From Anaerosporobacter faecicola (lineage in GTDB: Bacteria; Bacillota; Clostridia; Lachnospirales; Lachnospiraceae), in assembly GCF_012070565.1 (NCBI RefSeq), contig NZ_JAAQRO010000033.1, positions 1 through 64,000 of the forward strand: a stretch of DNA of 64,000 nucleotides. Reading direction: 5' to 3'. The notes below the pieces were generated by a model that searched no databases, was not told the origin of the DNA, and saw only the letters and a program-made list of their open reading frames with translations. Every line of letters begins with the position of its first letter. The stretch's first letter is position 1. Below are positions 1 to 7,108 of this stretch, in pieces. Position numbers and translations under genes: made by a program.

Positions 1-342
1 AAACGAATCAAAAAATACAAAGAAAAATGGTGTGCATAAAAAATGACCATACCTCATACGAAGTATGGTCATTCAGTAAACACTCATTTTAGATATTTAA
101 CCTGTCTACTTGACAGGGGGCATATCATTTGAAATAACATTCAAAGCCGCCGCTTTTTTAGCAGAAATGTATGTGTGAATATATTGTTTTTACTTGACAA
201 AGCGACATGAGTGTCACATTATAAGTATAGTAAGTTTGTCATGTATTACTTGAATTAGGCTAATGTTTGTACAAACTAGCGAAAGAAAGCTTTATTATTA
301 TTGATAAAAGAAGGAGTAAGAGTATTAAGATGGAGGGTATCG
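1..342. other. Intergenic region before the TetR gene
   Basis: No coding region is supported here. It holds a hairpin at 44-71 (arms TGACCATAC / GTATGGTCA), preceded by a run of A, so it would work best as a terminator for leftward transcription. A short inverted repeat CCTGTC/GACAGG lies at 101-117. The promoter and possible operator of the TetR gene follow. The upstream gene that would use the hairpin lies outside the window. Confidence 0.5.
194..241 (+). promoter_or_regulatory. Candidate promoter and operator of the TetR gene
   Basis: A consensus -35 TTGACA is at 194-199; the best -10 is TTATAA at 219-224, with a long 19-base spacer. The segment is full of inverted half-sites: TGACA 195-199 with TGTCA 212-216, GACA 204-207 with TGTC 212-215, and TGACAAA 195-201 with TTTGTCA 235-241. 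TetR proteins usually bind such palindromes over their own promoter, so autoregulation is a reasonable inference. Confidence 0.4.
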
Positions 343-912
343 ATGCCAACTAAAGGAGAACAGACAAGGTCGTATATTAAAGAAAAAGCATATGATCTTT
401 TTGCAGAGAATGGTTTCAATGCAGTAACCATGAAGGATATCTGCGAGAAAACAGGTTTAAGTCGAGGCGGTTTATATCGACATTATGGAAGCACAAAAGA
501 AATCTTTTGTGAAATCTTTGAAGATCTGAATCAAAAGGATTCCTTTCAAGTAGAGGAATTGATTAAGAAAGGACATTCCGCAGAGGAGATTTTATCTGGG
601 CTGTTACAGCAACTCTATGAAGAGATGAATTGTCCAGAGAAGTCCCTAAGTTATGCCATTTATGAATATGCCAATACAGTAGATTTCGCATTCTTTGGGG
701 AAAAGAATGCCATTGGTCGTGAAAAATGGATTCGCTTGCTACAATATGGTATCGAAACAAAGGCATTTCCGGAGGTAGCAGTGGAGGAACTTGTTGATGT
801 TATCCTATATTCCTATCAAGGGGTACGTATGTGGAGCAGAGTGCAACCACTTGATACAAAAATAGCAGATCATATCGTACAACATATACGACGAATCTTA
901 ACAAAATCCTAG
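343..912 (+). CDS. TetR/AcrR family transcriptional regulator
   Basis: A 189-residue DNA-binding regulator of the TetR family. The N-terminal helix-turn-helix is clear at residues 9-55, with the typical phrases AYDLFAENGF, TMKDICEKTGLSRGGLYRHY and a following KEIFCEIF helix. The C-terminal part is the variable ligand-binding domain, so the effector cannot be read. The ATG at 343 is chosen because GGAGGG lies at 332-337, directly before it; a TTG at 301 would only add 14 unlikely residues. The next gene, a DedA membrane protein, starts 63 bases downstream on the same strand, so the regulator may control a membrane-stress function, but this is inference. Confidence 0.85.
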   Translation: MPTKGEQTRSYIKEKAYDLFAENGFNAVTMKDICEKTGLSRGGLYRHYGSTKEIFCEIFEDLNQKDSFQVEELIKKGHSAEEILSGLLQQLYEEMNCPEKSLSYAIYEYANTVDFAFFGEKNAIGREKWIRLLQYGIETKAFPEVAVEELVDVILYSYQGVRMWSRVQPLDTKIADHIVQHIRRILTKS

Positions 913-975
913 CGTGAGTTCGTCAAAGAATGTGTTAAGATGGAACAAGCATTTTTTGATGAAGGGAGAAAAATC

Positions 976-1590
976 ATGCAAGATATGATGATCGACTTAA
1001 TGAATCAATATGGGTATCTCGGTATTTTATTGCTGATTGCAATCGAGAACCTGTTCCCACCCATCCCCTCAGAAGTTGTATTAACATTTTCAGGGTTCTT
1101 AACAACCTATACGCAGATGACGATATGGGGGGCGGTACTTGCGTCCACAGCAGGAGCAGTTATTGGAGCTATTATTCTATATTGGCTTGGACGAATTCTG
1201 AATAAAGAACGGTTTATGCGGATTGTGGAAGGAAAAATCGGACGAATCTTACGTTTGAAAAAAGAGGATGTTGAAAAAGCGGATCATTGGTTTGGAACGA
1301 AAGGAAATATGGTCGTATTCTTCGGTCGATTTGTTCCAATTATTCGTAGTCTCATCTCCATACCAGCCGGAATGAGTGAAATGCATTTTGGTCGATTCTT
1401 ACTTTTAACAACCATTGGATCAGGAATCTGGAATACGGTTTTGATTTTTGTGGGAAGTGTAGTGGGAGAATCCTGGGAAGATGTTGTTGCCATCATGGAG
1501 GAGTATTCGTTTCTGACCCTTTGTGTTCTTGGAATTGTGGGAATCATAGCGGTTTGGCTATATTATAAAAAAAGAATACGTAAGCAGTAA
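976..1590 (+). CDS. DedA family membrane protein
   Basis: A 204-residue integral membrane protein of the DedA (SNARE-associated, VTT domain) family. Characteristic features are IENLFPPIPSEVVLTFSGF near the N terminus and the family signature GRFVPIIRSLISIPAGMSEM in the middle, followed by two hydrophobic helices and a basic C-terminal tail. DedA proteins are linked to lipid-carrier flipping, membrane homeostasis and resistance to cationic agents; which of these applies here is not visible. The start at 976 has GAAGGGAG a few bases upstream; the ATG at 940 in the same frame lacks a clear ribosome binding site. It probably shares a transcript with the TetR gene. Confidence 0.85.
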   Translation: MQDMMIDLMNQYGYLGILLLIAIENLFPPIPSEVVLTFSGFLTTYTQMTIWGAVLASTAGAVIGAIILYWLGRILNKERFMRIVEGKIGRILRLKKEDVEKADHWFGTKGNMVVFFGRFVPIIRSLISIPAGMSEMHFGRFLLLTTIGSGIWNTVLIFVGSVVGESWEDVVAIMEEYSFLTLCVLGIVGIIAVWLYYKKRIRKQ

Positions 1591-1706
1591 GAAGAACATT
1601 CTTAAACTATGCACTCGCTGTTCTCAAACGAGCAGATGCTTGCTATATTCATCAGAAAACGCGTGCTCGCTTGGCTACAGCTTTTGACACCCAAATCAGA
1701 AATAAT

Positions 1707-2384
1707 CTATAGCGGGAACTCCGTTAAAGTAAAAGAGTTCTTGTGAAATGTAAGAAGTCCCTCGTCCCGTAATTTGCATAGTTCATTTGACATGGCGCTT
1801 CGATCGACGGAGAGATAATCTGCCAATTGTTGACGATTGAATGGTATGGTAAATGCATTCGTGCCCTGTTTTGTCGCTTGTGCAGAGAGATAGGCGAGGA
1901 GTTTGTCCTTAGTGGAACGTTGACTGATATAGTCCAATTTCTGCATGAGAAATACGTTCTTTCTTGCAAGAGCCTTCATTAGATTTTGAATTAATCTTGT
2001 GTGAAAATGGCAAGCGGAAGAACATACAGTTACAACTTTTTGCATATCAAAAAACAATATGGTGGTTGCTTCTGTGGCAACACAGCTAATCTGGAATGCT
2101 TCTTGCTTCAGACAAGCATACGCTTCTCCGAAGTATTCACCGGGCATAACTTCCGATAAGATGGTATGGTTACCCCAGTAATCTTCTTTCACAAGGTGTG
2201 CACAGCCAGATAAGATAAGACCAATCTTACTCGTGGTGTCCCCTGTATGAAAGATATAGTTGTCTTTTTTATAAGATTGTTCCGTAGCAGATAGACAAGG
2301 AAGAAGGCCGACAATCTCATCGGAAGAGATTCCATCGAATAGTTTGGAAGCTTGTATAATAGGAATATATTGTTGTTGTACCAT
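1707..2384 (-). CDS. Crp/Fnr family regulator, probably controlling hcp
   Basis: A 225-residue regulator with an N-terminal cyclic-nucleotide-binding-like beta barrel (about residues 15-130, including GDTTSKIGLILSGCAHLV and MPGEYFGEA) and a C-terminal winged helix (about 150-220, FNRQQLADYLSVDRSAMSNE). It is transcribed away from hcp, the next gene to the right. Crp/Fnr proteins beside hcp are known in anaerobes to activate hcp under nitrosative stress (HcpR-type), and a palindrome fitting this class lies at the hcp promoter (2803-2818). Cysteines at C126 and C130 region (VCSSAC) and others exist, but no Fnr-type four-Cys cluster motif is present at the N terminus, so an oxygen-sensing Fe-S cluster is not supported. 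Start is backed by AAGGAG just upstream. Confidence 0.8.
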   Translation of the reverse strand: MVQQQYIPIIQASKLFDGISSDEIVGLLPCLSATEQSYKKDNYIFHTGDTTSKIGLILSGCAHLVKEDYWGNHTILSEVMPGEYFGEAYACLKQEAFQISCVATEATTILFFDMQKVVTVCSSACHFHTRLIQNLMKALARKNVFLMQKLDYISQRSTKDKLLAYLSAQATKQGTNAFTIPFNRQQLADYLSVDRSAMSNELCKLRDEGLLTFHKNSFTLTEFPL

Positions 2385-2470
2385 AGTAATCTCCTTATAT
2401 ATTTAACGTATTAGGTAGCTCTACTGGTTCTATTTTGGAATCGGTAGGGCTTTTCTTTTTGTGTTGGGTT

Positions 2471-2630
2471 TGCGCAAAAGCGCTACTTGACGAATTGTTC
2501 CGTTGCGTTGCAACTCCCACAATTCTAAAACATTCCGGGTCCGCATAAAATGCTCCTTGCTCATGTTTAGCGGGTCAACAAGTCATATTCACTTATGTGC
2601 AAGCCGGGCGTGAAATGACCTTTTGACCCT
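2471..2630 (-). repeat. Family A repeat, copy A1
   Basis: About 160 bp, read on the minus strand relative to copies A4/A5. It contains a 58-bp imperfect palindrome at 2572-2629 (outer arms GGGTCAA/TTGACCC), a small stem GCAT-TTT-ATGC at 2545-2555 region, and a nested stem at 2493-2524 in which AATTGT/ACAATT encloses GTTGC/GCAAC. A GCGCAAAAGCGC-like hairpin closes the left end. The following copy begins exactly 150 bases later (2491 versus 2641), so A1 and A2 form a tandem pair between the Crp/Fnr gene and hcp. Confidence 0.9.
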
Positions 2631-2640
2631 TGCAGATGCA

Positions 2641-2778
2641 CGAATTGTTCCGTTGCGTTGCAACTCCCACAATTCTACACATTCCGGGTCCGCATAAAAC
2701 GCTCCTTGCTCATGTTTAGCGGTTCCCAAGGTCATATTCACATTTGTGCAAGCACAATGTGAAATGACTTTTGGAACC
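2641..2778 (-). repeat. Family A repeat, copy A2
   Basis: Second unit of the tandem pair. The 58-bp palindrome is at 2721-2778, but its outer arms are GGTTCC/GGAACC instead of GGGTCAA/TTGACCC, so both arms changed together. The nested stem at 2643-2674 is identical to that of A1. The small stem reads GCGT/ATGC on the family strand, one G-U pair different from A1. It ends just before the hcp promoter region. Confidence 0.9.
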
Positions 2779-2802
2779 TTGCATCATATTATAATTTAAT
2801 TA

Positions 2803-2818
2803 TGTTGTAAATACAACA
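2803..2818 (+). promoter_or_regulatory. Crp/Fnr-type operator of hcp
   Basis: A perfect palindrome TGTTGTA-AA-TACAACA, 7-base arms with a 2-base centre. Its centre at 2810.5 is 41.5 bases upstream of the start of transcription predicted from the -10 box TATAAT at 2840-2845 (start near 2852). This is the exact spacing of class II activation by Crp/Fnr proteins. The -35 position is poor (CAGAAT), which fits an activator-dependent promoter. The likely binder is the Crp/Fnr protein encoded at 1707-2384. Confidence 0.7.
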
Positions 2819-2839
2819 GAATTATGTATGCGATTTCAA

Positions 2840-2845
2840 TATAAT
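2840..2845 (+). promoter_or_regulatory. -10 box of the hcp promoter
   Basis: TATAAT is a perfect -10 hexamer; no good -35 lies 17 bases upstream, where the operator palindrome ends instead. The resulting leader of about 115 bases contains a GTTGC/GCAAC stem fragment of repeat family A at 2868-2893. Confidence 0.6.
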
Positions 2846-2867
2846 AAGGTCACAAGCTTAGTTAAGC

Positions 2868-2893
2868 GAGGAGTTGCAAAGCAACGTAACAAT
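2868..2893 (+). repeat. Family A fragment (nested stem only) in the hcp leader
   Basis: The segment resembles only the third stem of family A: GGAGTTGCAAAGCAACG followed by TAACAATT, compared with GGGAGTTGCGAAGCAACGG in A4. It lies in the predicted 5' untranslated region of hcp. It may be a decayed or partial copy. Confidence 0.55.
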
Positions 2894-2966
2894 TCACACA
2901 TTAGGAAGGGACAAATGTTATGTTTGTATCTTCCATAATAAAAATAGAAAGTTGAGGAGAAGATCG

Positions 2967-4889
2967 ATGGAAAACAATATGTTTTGTTATCAATGTCAAG
3001 AAACAGCTGGGAATAAAGGTTGTACAAAAGTAGGTGTATGTGGTAAAAGTGCGGATCTTGCTAATATGCAGGATTTATTAATCTACGTAACGAAGGGATT
3101 AGCAGAAATTACAACGAAATTGCGTAAAGAAGGAAAAACTATTTCCAAAGATGTGAATCACTATATAACCTTAAATCTATTCACAACGATTACAAATGCA
3201 AACTTCGATGATGAAGTATTCTATACAAGAGTAAAAGAAACGTTAGCAATGAAAAATGACTTGATGAAGCAGTTAGCAGATCAAACTAGTTTATCAGAAG
3301 CAGCTACGTGTGATGTGGAAGAAGATAAGAAATCTGGTTTTCTTGCTACATTGAAAACGATTGTGGCAGGGAATAACAGTGGAAAAGAAGTAAATGCTAT
3401 GTTAAAGGCTAAAGCTGAATCCAAAGAAGTTGGCGTATTAGCCACAGAAAATGAAGATGTACGTTCTTTACGTGAATTGATTACGTACGGACTAAAAGGA
3501 TTATCTGCATATTCCAAACATGCCAATGCATTAGGGTATGATAACGAAGAAATTGATGCATTTATGCAAGAAACCTTAATGAAGTTAATGGATGATTCCT
3601 TAACAGCAGATGATTTAGTTGCATTAACATTGGAAACAGGTAAAGTTGGTGTTGATGGTATGGCACTTCTTGATACAGCCAATACAACAACTTACGGAAA
3701 TCCAGAAATCACAAAAGTAAATATTGGCGTTGGCAAAAACCCTGGAATCTTAGTTTCTGGTCATGACCTTGCGGATCTTGAACAATTATTGATCCAAACA
3801 GAAGGAACAGGAGTAGATGTTTATACACATTCCGAAATGCTTCCTGCACACTACTACCCACAATTAAAGAAATACAGCCATCTAGTAGGAAACTACGGAA
3901 ATGCTTGGTGGAAGCAAAAAGAAGAGTTCGAAAGCTTCAATGGACCAATCTTAATGACAACAAACTGTATTGTACCTCCAAAGGATTCTTATAAAGCAAG
4001 AATGTTCACAACAGGTGCAGCAGGCTTCGCTGGTTGTAAGCACATCGAAGGGGAAGCTGGTTCAAAGAAAGATTTCTCTGAAATTATTGCATTAGCAAAA
4101 ACATGTGCGGCTCCAACAGAAATCGAAACAGGAGAAATCGTTGGTGGATTCGCCCATGAACAAGTATTTGCATTGGCAGATGCGGTAGTTGATGCAGTAA
4201 AATCGGGAGCAATTAAGAAATTCGTTGTTATGGCTGGATGTGATGGTAGAGCTAAAACAAGAAACTACTACACAGACTTTGCAAAAGCTCTTCCACAAGA
4301 TACGGTAATCTTAACAGCAGGATGTGCCAAATACAAATACAACAAATTAAACTTAGGAGATATAGGCGGTATCCCTAGAGTATTAGATGCAGGACAATGT
4401 AACGATTCGTATTCCTTAGCATTGATCGCATTAAAATTAAAAGAAGTATTTGGTCTTGCAGATATTAATGAATTACCAATTATCTACAACATTGCTTGGT
4501 ATGAACAAAAAGCGGTTATTGTTTTATTATCCCTTCTATATCTTGGTGTAAAAGAAATCCACTTAGGACCAACATTACCAGGATTCCTTTCTCCAAATGT
4601 AGCGAAAGTATTAGTAGATAACTTTGGAATCAGCGGAATCTCTACAGTAGAAGAAGATATGGAACTGTTCTTTGGTGAAGAAGTAGCGGCTGCAAAAGCA
4701 GAAGAAGGTGTAATCTCCAAAGATATGATCATTGGAGATATCCTAAAGGCAAACCCTGACAATGCCAATGTATTATTGGCTGCTGGAATGCACTGTCTTG
4801 GTTGTCCATCTTCACAAGCAGAAACATTAGAAGAAGCTTGTATGGTTCATGGGCTTGATGTAGAAGAACTATTAGCGAAATTACAATAG
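2967..4889 (+). CDS. hcp: Hydroxylamine reductase (hybrid-cluster protein) fused to a redox disulfide domain
   Basis: A 640-residue protein. Hcp is a cytoplasmic Fe-S enzyme with hydroxylamine and NO reductase activity, used in nitrosative stress. The N-terminal cluster motif is C-X2-C-X8-C-X5-C (FCYQCQ ... GCTKVGVC), the form typical of strict anaerobes. Hybrid-cluster ligand regions are recognisable in order: [35 protein letters not shown] and ILTAGCAKY. Residues about 581-640 form a separate hybrid-cluster-associated redox disulfide (DUF1858-like) domain with MHCLGCPSS (CxxC at 610-613). This domain is known as a neighbour of, or fusion to, Hcp. The ATG at 2967 is preferred because GGAGA lies upstream; an in-frame TTG at 2874 would run through the leader repeat. 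Confidence 0.93.
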   Translation: MENNMFCYQCQETAGNKGCTKVGVCGKSADLANMQDLLIYVTKGLAEITTKLRKEGKTISKDVNHYITLNLFTTITNANFDDEVFYTRVKETLAMKNDLMKQLADQTSLSEAATCDVEEDKKSGFLATLKTIVAGNNSGKEVNAMLKAKAESKEVGVLATENEDVRSLRELITYGLKGLSAYSKHANALGYDNEEIDAFMQETLMKLMDDSLTADDLVALTLETGKVGVDGMALLDTANTTTYGNPEITKVNIGVGKNPGILVSGHDLADLEQLLIQTEGTGVDVYTHSEMLPAHYYPQLKKYSHLVGNYGNAWWKQKEEFESFNGPILMTTNCIVPPKDSYKARMFTTGAAGFAGCKHIEGEAGSKKDFSEIIALAKTCAAPTEIETGEIVGGFAHEQVFALADAVVDAVKSGAIKKFVVMAGCDGRAKTRNYYTDFAKALPQDTVILTAGCAKYKYNKLNLGDIGGIPRVLDAGQCNDSYSLALIALKLKEVFGLADINELPIIYNIAWYEQKAVIVLLSLLYLGVKEIHLGPTLPGFLSPNVAKVLVDNFGISGISTVEEDMELFFGEEVAAAKAEEGVISKDMIIGDILKANPDNANVLLAAGMHCLGCPSSQAETLEEACMVHGLDVEELLAKLQ

Positions 4890-4925
4890 GAATGTAGATT
4901 TTACATGTAAAATATAAAGAAAAAT

Positions 4926-4970
4926 AAAAGGTTATGCAATTCATATTGGGATGAAGGGCATAACCTTTTT
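4926..4970 (+). terminator. Terminator of hcp
   Basis: Arms AAAAGGTTATGC and GCATAACCTTTT enclose a loop of about 20 bases and are followed by T residues. It sits 36 bases after the hcp stop codon. Confidence 0.85.
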
Positions 4971-5007
4971 GGTATTTGTGTTTTCGATGTAGTATAATAC
5001 GATTAAG

Positions 5008-5046
5008 CAAGGACAAAAAGTTCATTCACCTTGTGCTTACATAAAA
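5008..5046 (+). repeat. Decayed half of a family A palindrome
   Basis: CAAGGACAAAAAGTTCATTC followed by ACCTTGTGCTTACA closely resembles the left half of the 58-bp palindrome in A4 (GGGTCAAAAAGTCATTTCAC TTTGTGC). The matching right half is lost. It lies just after a TATAAT at 4993-4998, in the leader of the GrpB-like gene. Confidence 0.5.
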
Positions 5047-5071
5047 GGAATATGCCAAAAGGAGAAGGAAG

Positions 5072-5635
5072 ATGTCAAAACCATTATCAGAAATGAGTCT
5101 AGAGGAATTGTGGCAGTTATTTCCCATAATTCTATGTGAACATAAAGCAGAATGGAAAGTATGGTATCAGGAAGAGTATACGTTCCTATGCAACCTATTC
5201 AAAGCAAAACCAATTTGTCAGATTAGCCATATAGGCAGTACCGCCATTCATGGTATCTGGGCAAAGCCAATTGTTGATCTGCTCGTTGAAATTCCGAAGG
5301 AGTGTGACCAAACAGAGTATAAGAGCATTCTTCTACAAAACGGTTATCTGTGTATGAATCAGGATCAGAGGCGAATGACCTTTAATAAAGGCTATACAGA
5401 GCACGGATTTGATGAACGAGTGTTTCATCTGCATTTGCGTTATGAAGGGGATAATGACGAAGTGTATTTTCGGAATTATATGAATGAAAATCCAGCATTA
5501 GCAAAACAGTATGAAGCATTAAAGTTGTCATTGTGGAAACCATATGAACATGATCGGGACGGGTATACCAATGCAAAAGGCGATTTGGTGCGCAAGTATA
5601 CGGAGGAGGCCAAGAAACAGAAGACGGTTTTATAA
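5072..5635 (+). CDS. GrpB/UPF0157 family nucleotidyltransferase-like protein
   Basis: A 187-residue cytoplasmic protein of the GrpB (UPF0157) family, a nucleotidyltransferase-fold group of unknown substrate. The diagnostic stretch is ISHIGSTAIHGIWAKPIVDL at about residues 49-68, where GST and the later acidic residues form the NTase active-site pattern; VFHLHLRYEGDN and the C-terminal ALKLSLWKPYEHDRDGYTNA KGDLV block are also typical. Length is usual for the family. AAAAGGAGAAGG precedes the ATG. A TATAAT at 4993-4998 is the likely -10. Function in the cell is not known. Confidence 0.8.
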   Translation: MSKPLSEMSLEELWQLFPIILCEHKAEWKVWYQEEYTFLCNLFKAKPICQISHIGSTAIHGIWAKPIVDLLVEIPKECDQTEYKSILLQNGYLCMNQDQRRMTFNKGYTEHGFDERVFHLHLRYEGDNDEVYFRNYMNENPALAKQYEALKLSLWKPYEHDRDGYTNAKGDLVRKYTEEAKKQKTVL

Positions 5636-5655
5636 AGAGTGATTCTGTGATATAA

Positions 5656-5730
5656 TGATGCAAGGATCAACAAGTCATATTCTCTTATGTGCAAGCACAA
5701 AGTGAATATGACCTTTTGATCCTTGCATCA
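5656..5730. repeat. Family A palindrome, copy A3 (stem 1 only, extended arms)
   Basis: Outer arms are perfect over 15 bases: TGATGCAAGGATCAA (5656-5670) and TTGATCCTTGCATCA (5716-5730). Inside are the family core GTCATATTC ... GTGC-AA-GCAC ... GTGAATATGAC. The outer arm GGATCAA/TTGATCC differs from other copies on both sides, keeping pairing. A -10 box TATAAT is at 5651-5656, so the transcript of the next gene would begin inside the left arm, near 5663, and open with this hairpin. Confidence 0.9.
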
Positions 5731-5760
5731 TATATTCATAAAATTACACAGGAGGATAAT

Positions 5761-6381
5761 ATGAAAGTATTATTAGTAAATGGTAGTCCAAATCAAAAGG
5801 GTTGTACATATACCGCTTTATCAGAAGTGGCGAAGACATTAAATCAACACGGAATTGAAACAGAAATCTTTCAAATTGGAGCAAAGCCAATCGGCGGTTG
5901 TCTTGGTTGTGGTACTTGTATTAAAACAGGAAAATGTTTTATGGAGGATACCGTTAATGAATTCGTAGAAAAGGCAGCAAGTGCAGATGGTTTTGTATTT
6001 GGTTCCCCTGTCCATTATGCAGCAGCTTCCGGAATGCTAACTTCTTTTCTAGATCGTGCGTTTTATGGAAAAAGTGCCCTATATGCAGATAAGCCAGGTG
6101 CTGCAGTGGTAAGCTGTCGTAGAGGTGGTGCAACCGCAACATTTGATCAGATAAATAAATACTTTACCATCAGCAACATGCCAATCGTCTCTTCCCAGTA
6201 TTGGAATATGGTTCATGGTAATACTCCTGAGGAGGTTATACAAGATGAAGAAGGAATGCAGACAATGCGAACACTTGGTACAAACATGGCATGGTTGATG
6301 CAATGTATTCAAGCAGGAAAAGACGCAGGTATCGCAAAGCCTACAAGAGAGAAAAAGATTAGTACGAATTATATTCGGTAA
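5761..6381 (+). CDS. Iron-sulfur flavoprotein, NADPH-dependent FMN reductase family
   Basis: A 206-residue flavodoxin-fold protein. It begins with the FMN phosphate loop VNGSPNQKGCTYTAL, has the compact cysteine motif C47-X2-C50-X2-C53-X5-C59 typical of the iron-sulfur flavoprotein (Isf) group, and the FGSPVHYAAASGMLTSFLDR segment that contacts the flavin. Such proteins pass electrons between ferredoxin-like donors and acceptors such as oxygen, peroxide or quinones in anaerobes. GGAGG lies 7 bases before the ATG at 5761; the frame is open further upstream only because it runs through the A3 hairpin. No terminator was seen before greA, but greA has its own promoter. Confidence 0.85.
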   Translation: MKVLLVNGSPNQKGCTYTALSEVAKTLNQHGIETEIFQIGAKPIGGCLGCGTCIKTGKCFMEDTVNEFVEKAASADGFVFGSPVHYAAASGMLTSFLDRAFYGKSALYADKPGAAVVSCRRGGATATFDQINKYFTISNMPIVSSQYWNMVHGNTPEEVIQDEEGMQTMRTLGTNMAWLMQCIQAGKDAGIAKPTREKKISTNYIR

Positions 6382-6404
6382 GAAATGAAATTCCGTGTGG
6401 TGCC

Positions 6405-6433
6405 TTTGCAAGTTTGTAAAAGTGGAGTATAAT
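6405..6433 (+). promoter_or_regulatory. Promoter of greA
   Basis: TTTGCA at 6405-6410 and a perfect TATAAT at 6428-6433 are 17 bases apart. The start codon of greA follows 46 bases after the -10. Confidence 0.6.
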
Positions 6434-6478
6434 TGTTGAGAATATAGTAAGGCTTAAAAGGTATATGGAGGTAATCAC

Positions 6479-6982
6479 ATGTACAATGAATTAACAAAAA
6501 GTGATATTAAGAAAATACAAGAGGAAATTGATTACCGTAAATTGGTCGTTCGAAAAGACGCAATTGAAGCGGTTAAAGAAGCTCGTGCACAAGGAGATCT
6601 AAGTGAAAACTTTGAGTATTATGCAGCCAAAAAGGATAAGAATAAGAATGAAAGTCGGATTCGTTATCTGGAACGAATGATCAAGACAGCGAAAGTGATT
6701 GATGATTCTTCTGATGATGACGTGATTGGTATGAATAATACAGTGGAGTTGTTATTTGAAGAAGATGATACAATAGAGACCTATCGAATTGTCACGACCG
6801 TTCGGGAGAATGTATTGAAAGGATTGATCAGTATCGAATCTCCTTTAGGAAAAGCAATTATGGGGCATCGTGTCAATGATCGAATCCATATTCAAGTGAA
6901 TCCGCAATATGGGTATGATGTTGTAGTGAAGTCCATAATGAATACACCAGAAGATGAGAATGATAGAATACGAGGATATTAG
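6479..6982 (+). CDS. greA: Transcription elongation factor GreA-type
   Basis: A 167-residue Gre factor. These proteins enter the secondary channel of RNA polymerase and stimulate cleavage of backtracked RNA. The N-terminal coiled coil carries the acidic tip GDLSENFEYYAAK at about residues 40-52, containing the conserved Asp and Glu that hold the catalytic magnesium. The C-terminal FKBP-like domain shows GLISIESPLGKAIMGHRVND. GGAGG precedes the ATG. Length is slightly above the usual 158. It could be a GreA paralogue if the genome carries another copy. Confidence 0.85.
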   Translation: MYNELTKSDIKKIQEEIDYRKLVVRKDAIEAVKEARAQGDLSENFEYYAAKKDKNKNESRIRYLERMIKTAKVIDDSSDDDVIGMNNTVELLFEEDDTIETYRIVTTVRENVLKGLISIESPLGKAIMGHRVNDRIHIQVNPQYGYDVVVKSIMNTPEDENDRIRGY

Positions 6983-6987
6983 AAGAT

Positions 6988-7045
6988 AAAAGCTGTTACA
7001 ATAGCAAAGGCTAGCCAATAAAGGATTAGCTATGTAGCAGCTTTT
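6988..7045 (+). terminator. Terminator of greA
   Basis: AAAAGCTGTTACAATAGC pairs with GCTATGTAGCAGCTTTTT, with a small inner loop, followed by a long T-rich run. Confidence 0.8.
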
Positions 7046-7108
7046 TCTATTTTTTTATGGCTAGATAGTACCATTAGAACAATATTTGGGTAGAAAGAAG
7101 GTTAAAAG

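Noticed and set aside
1600-1690. Possible decayed family B copy between the DedA and Crp/Fnr genes
   Set aside because: It shares only GCACTCGC-like words with family B; the hairpins are missing, so similarity may be chance.
2412-2452. Stem AGCTCTACTG / CGGTAGGGCT followed by T-rich sequence, upstream of the Crp/Fnr gene
   Set aside because: It would terminate rightward transcription, but no gene reads into it from the left; pairing is imperfect. Kept only as a note.
5689-5760. Longer N terminus of the iron-sulfur flavoprotein
   Set aside because: It would translate the right half of hairpin A3. The ATG at 5761 has a good ribosome binding site and starts exactly at the flavodoxin fold.
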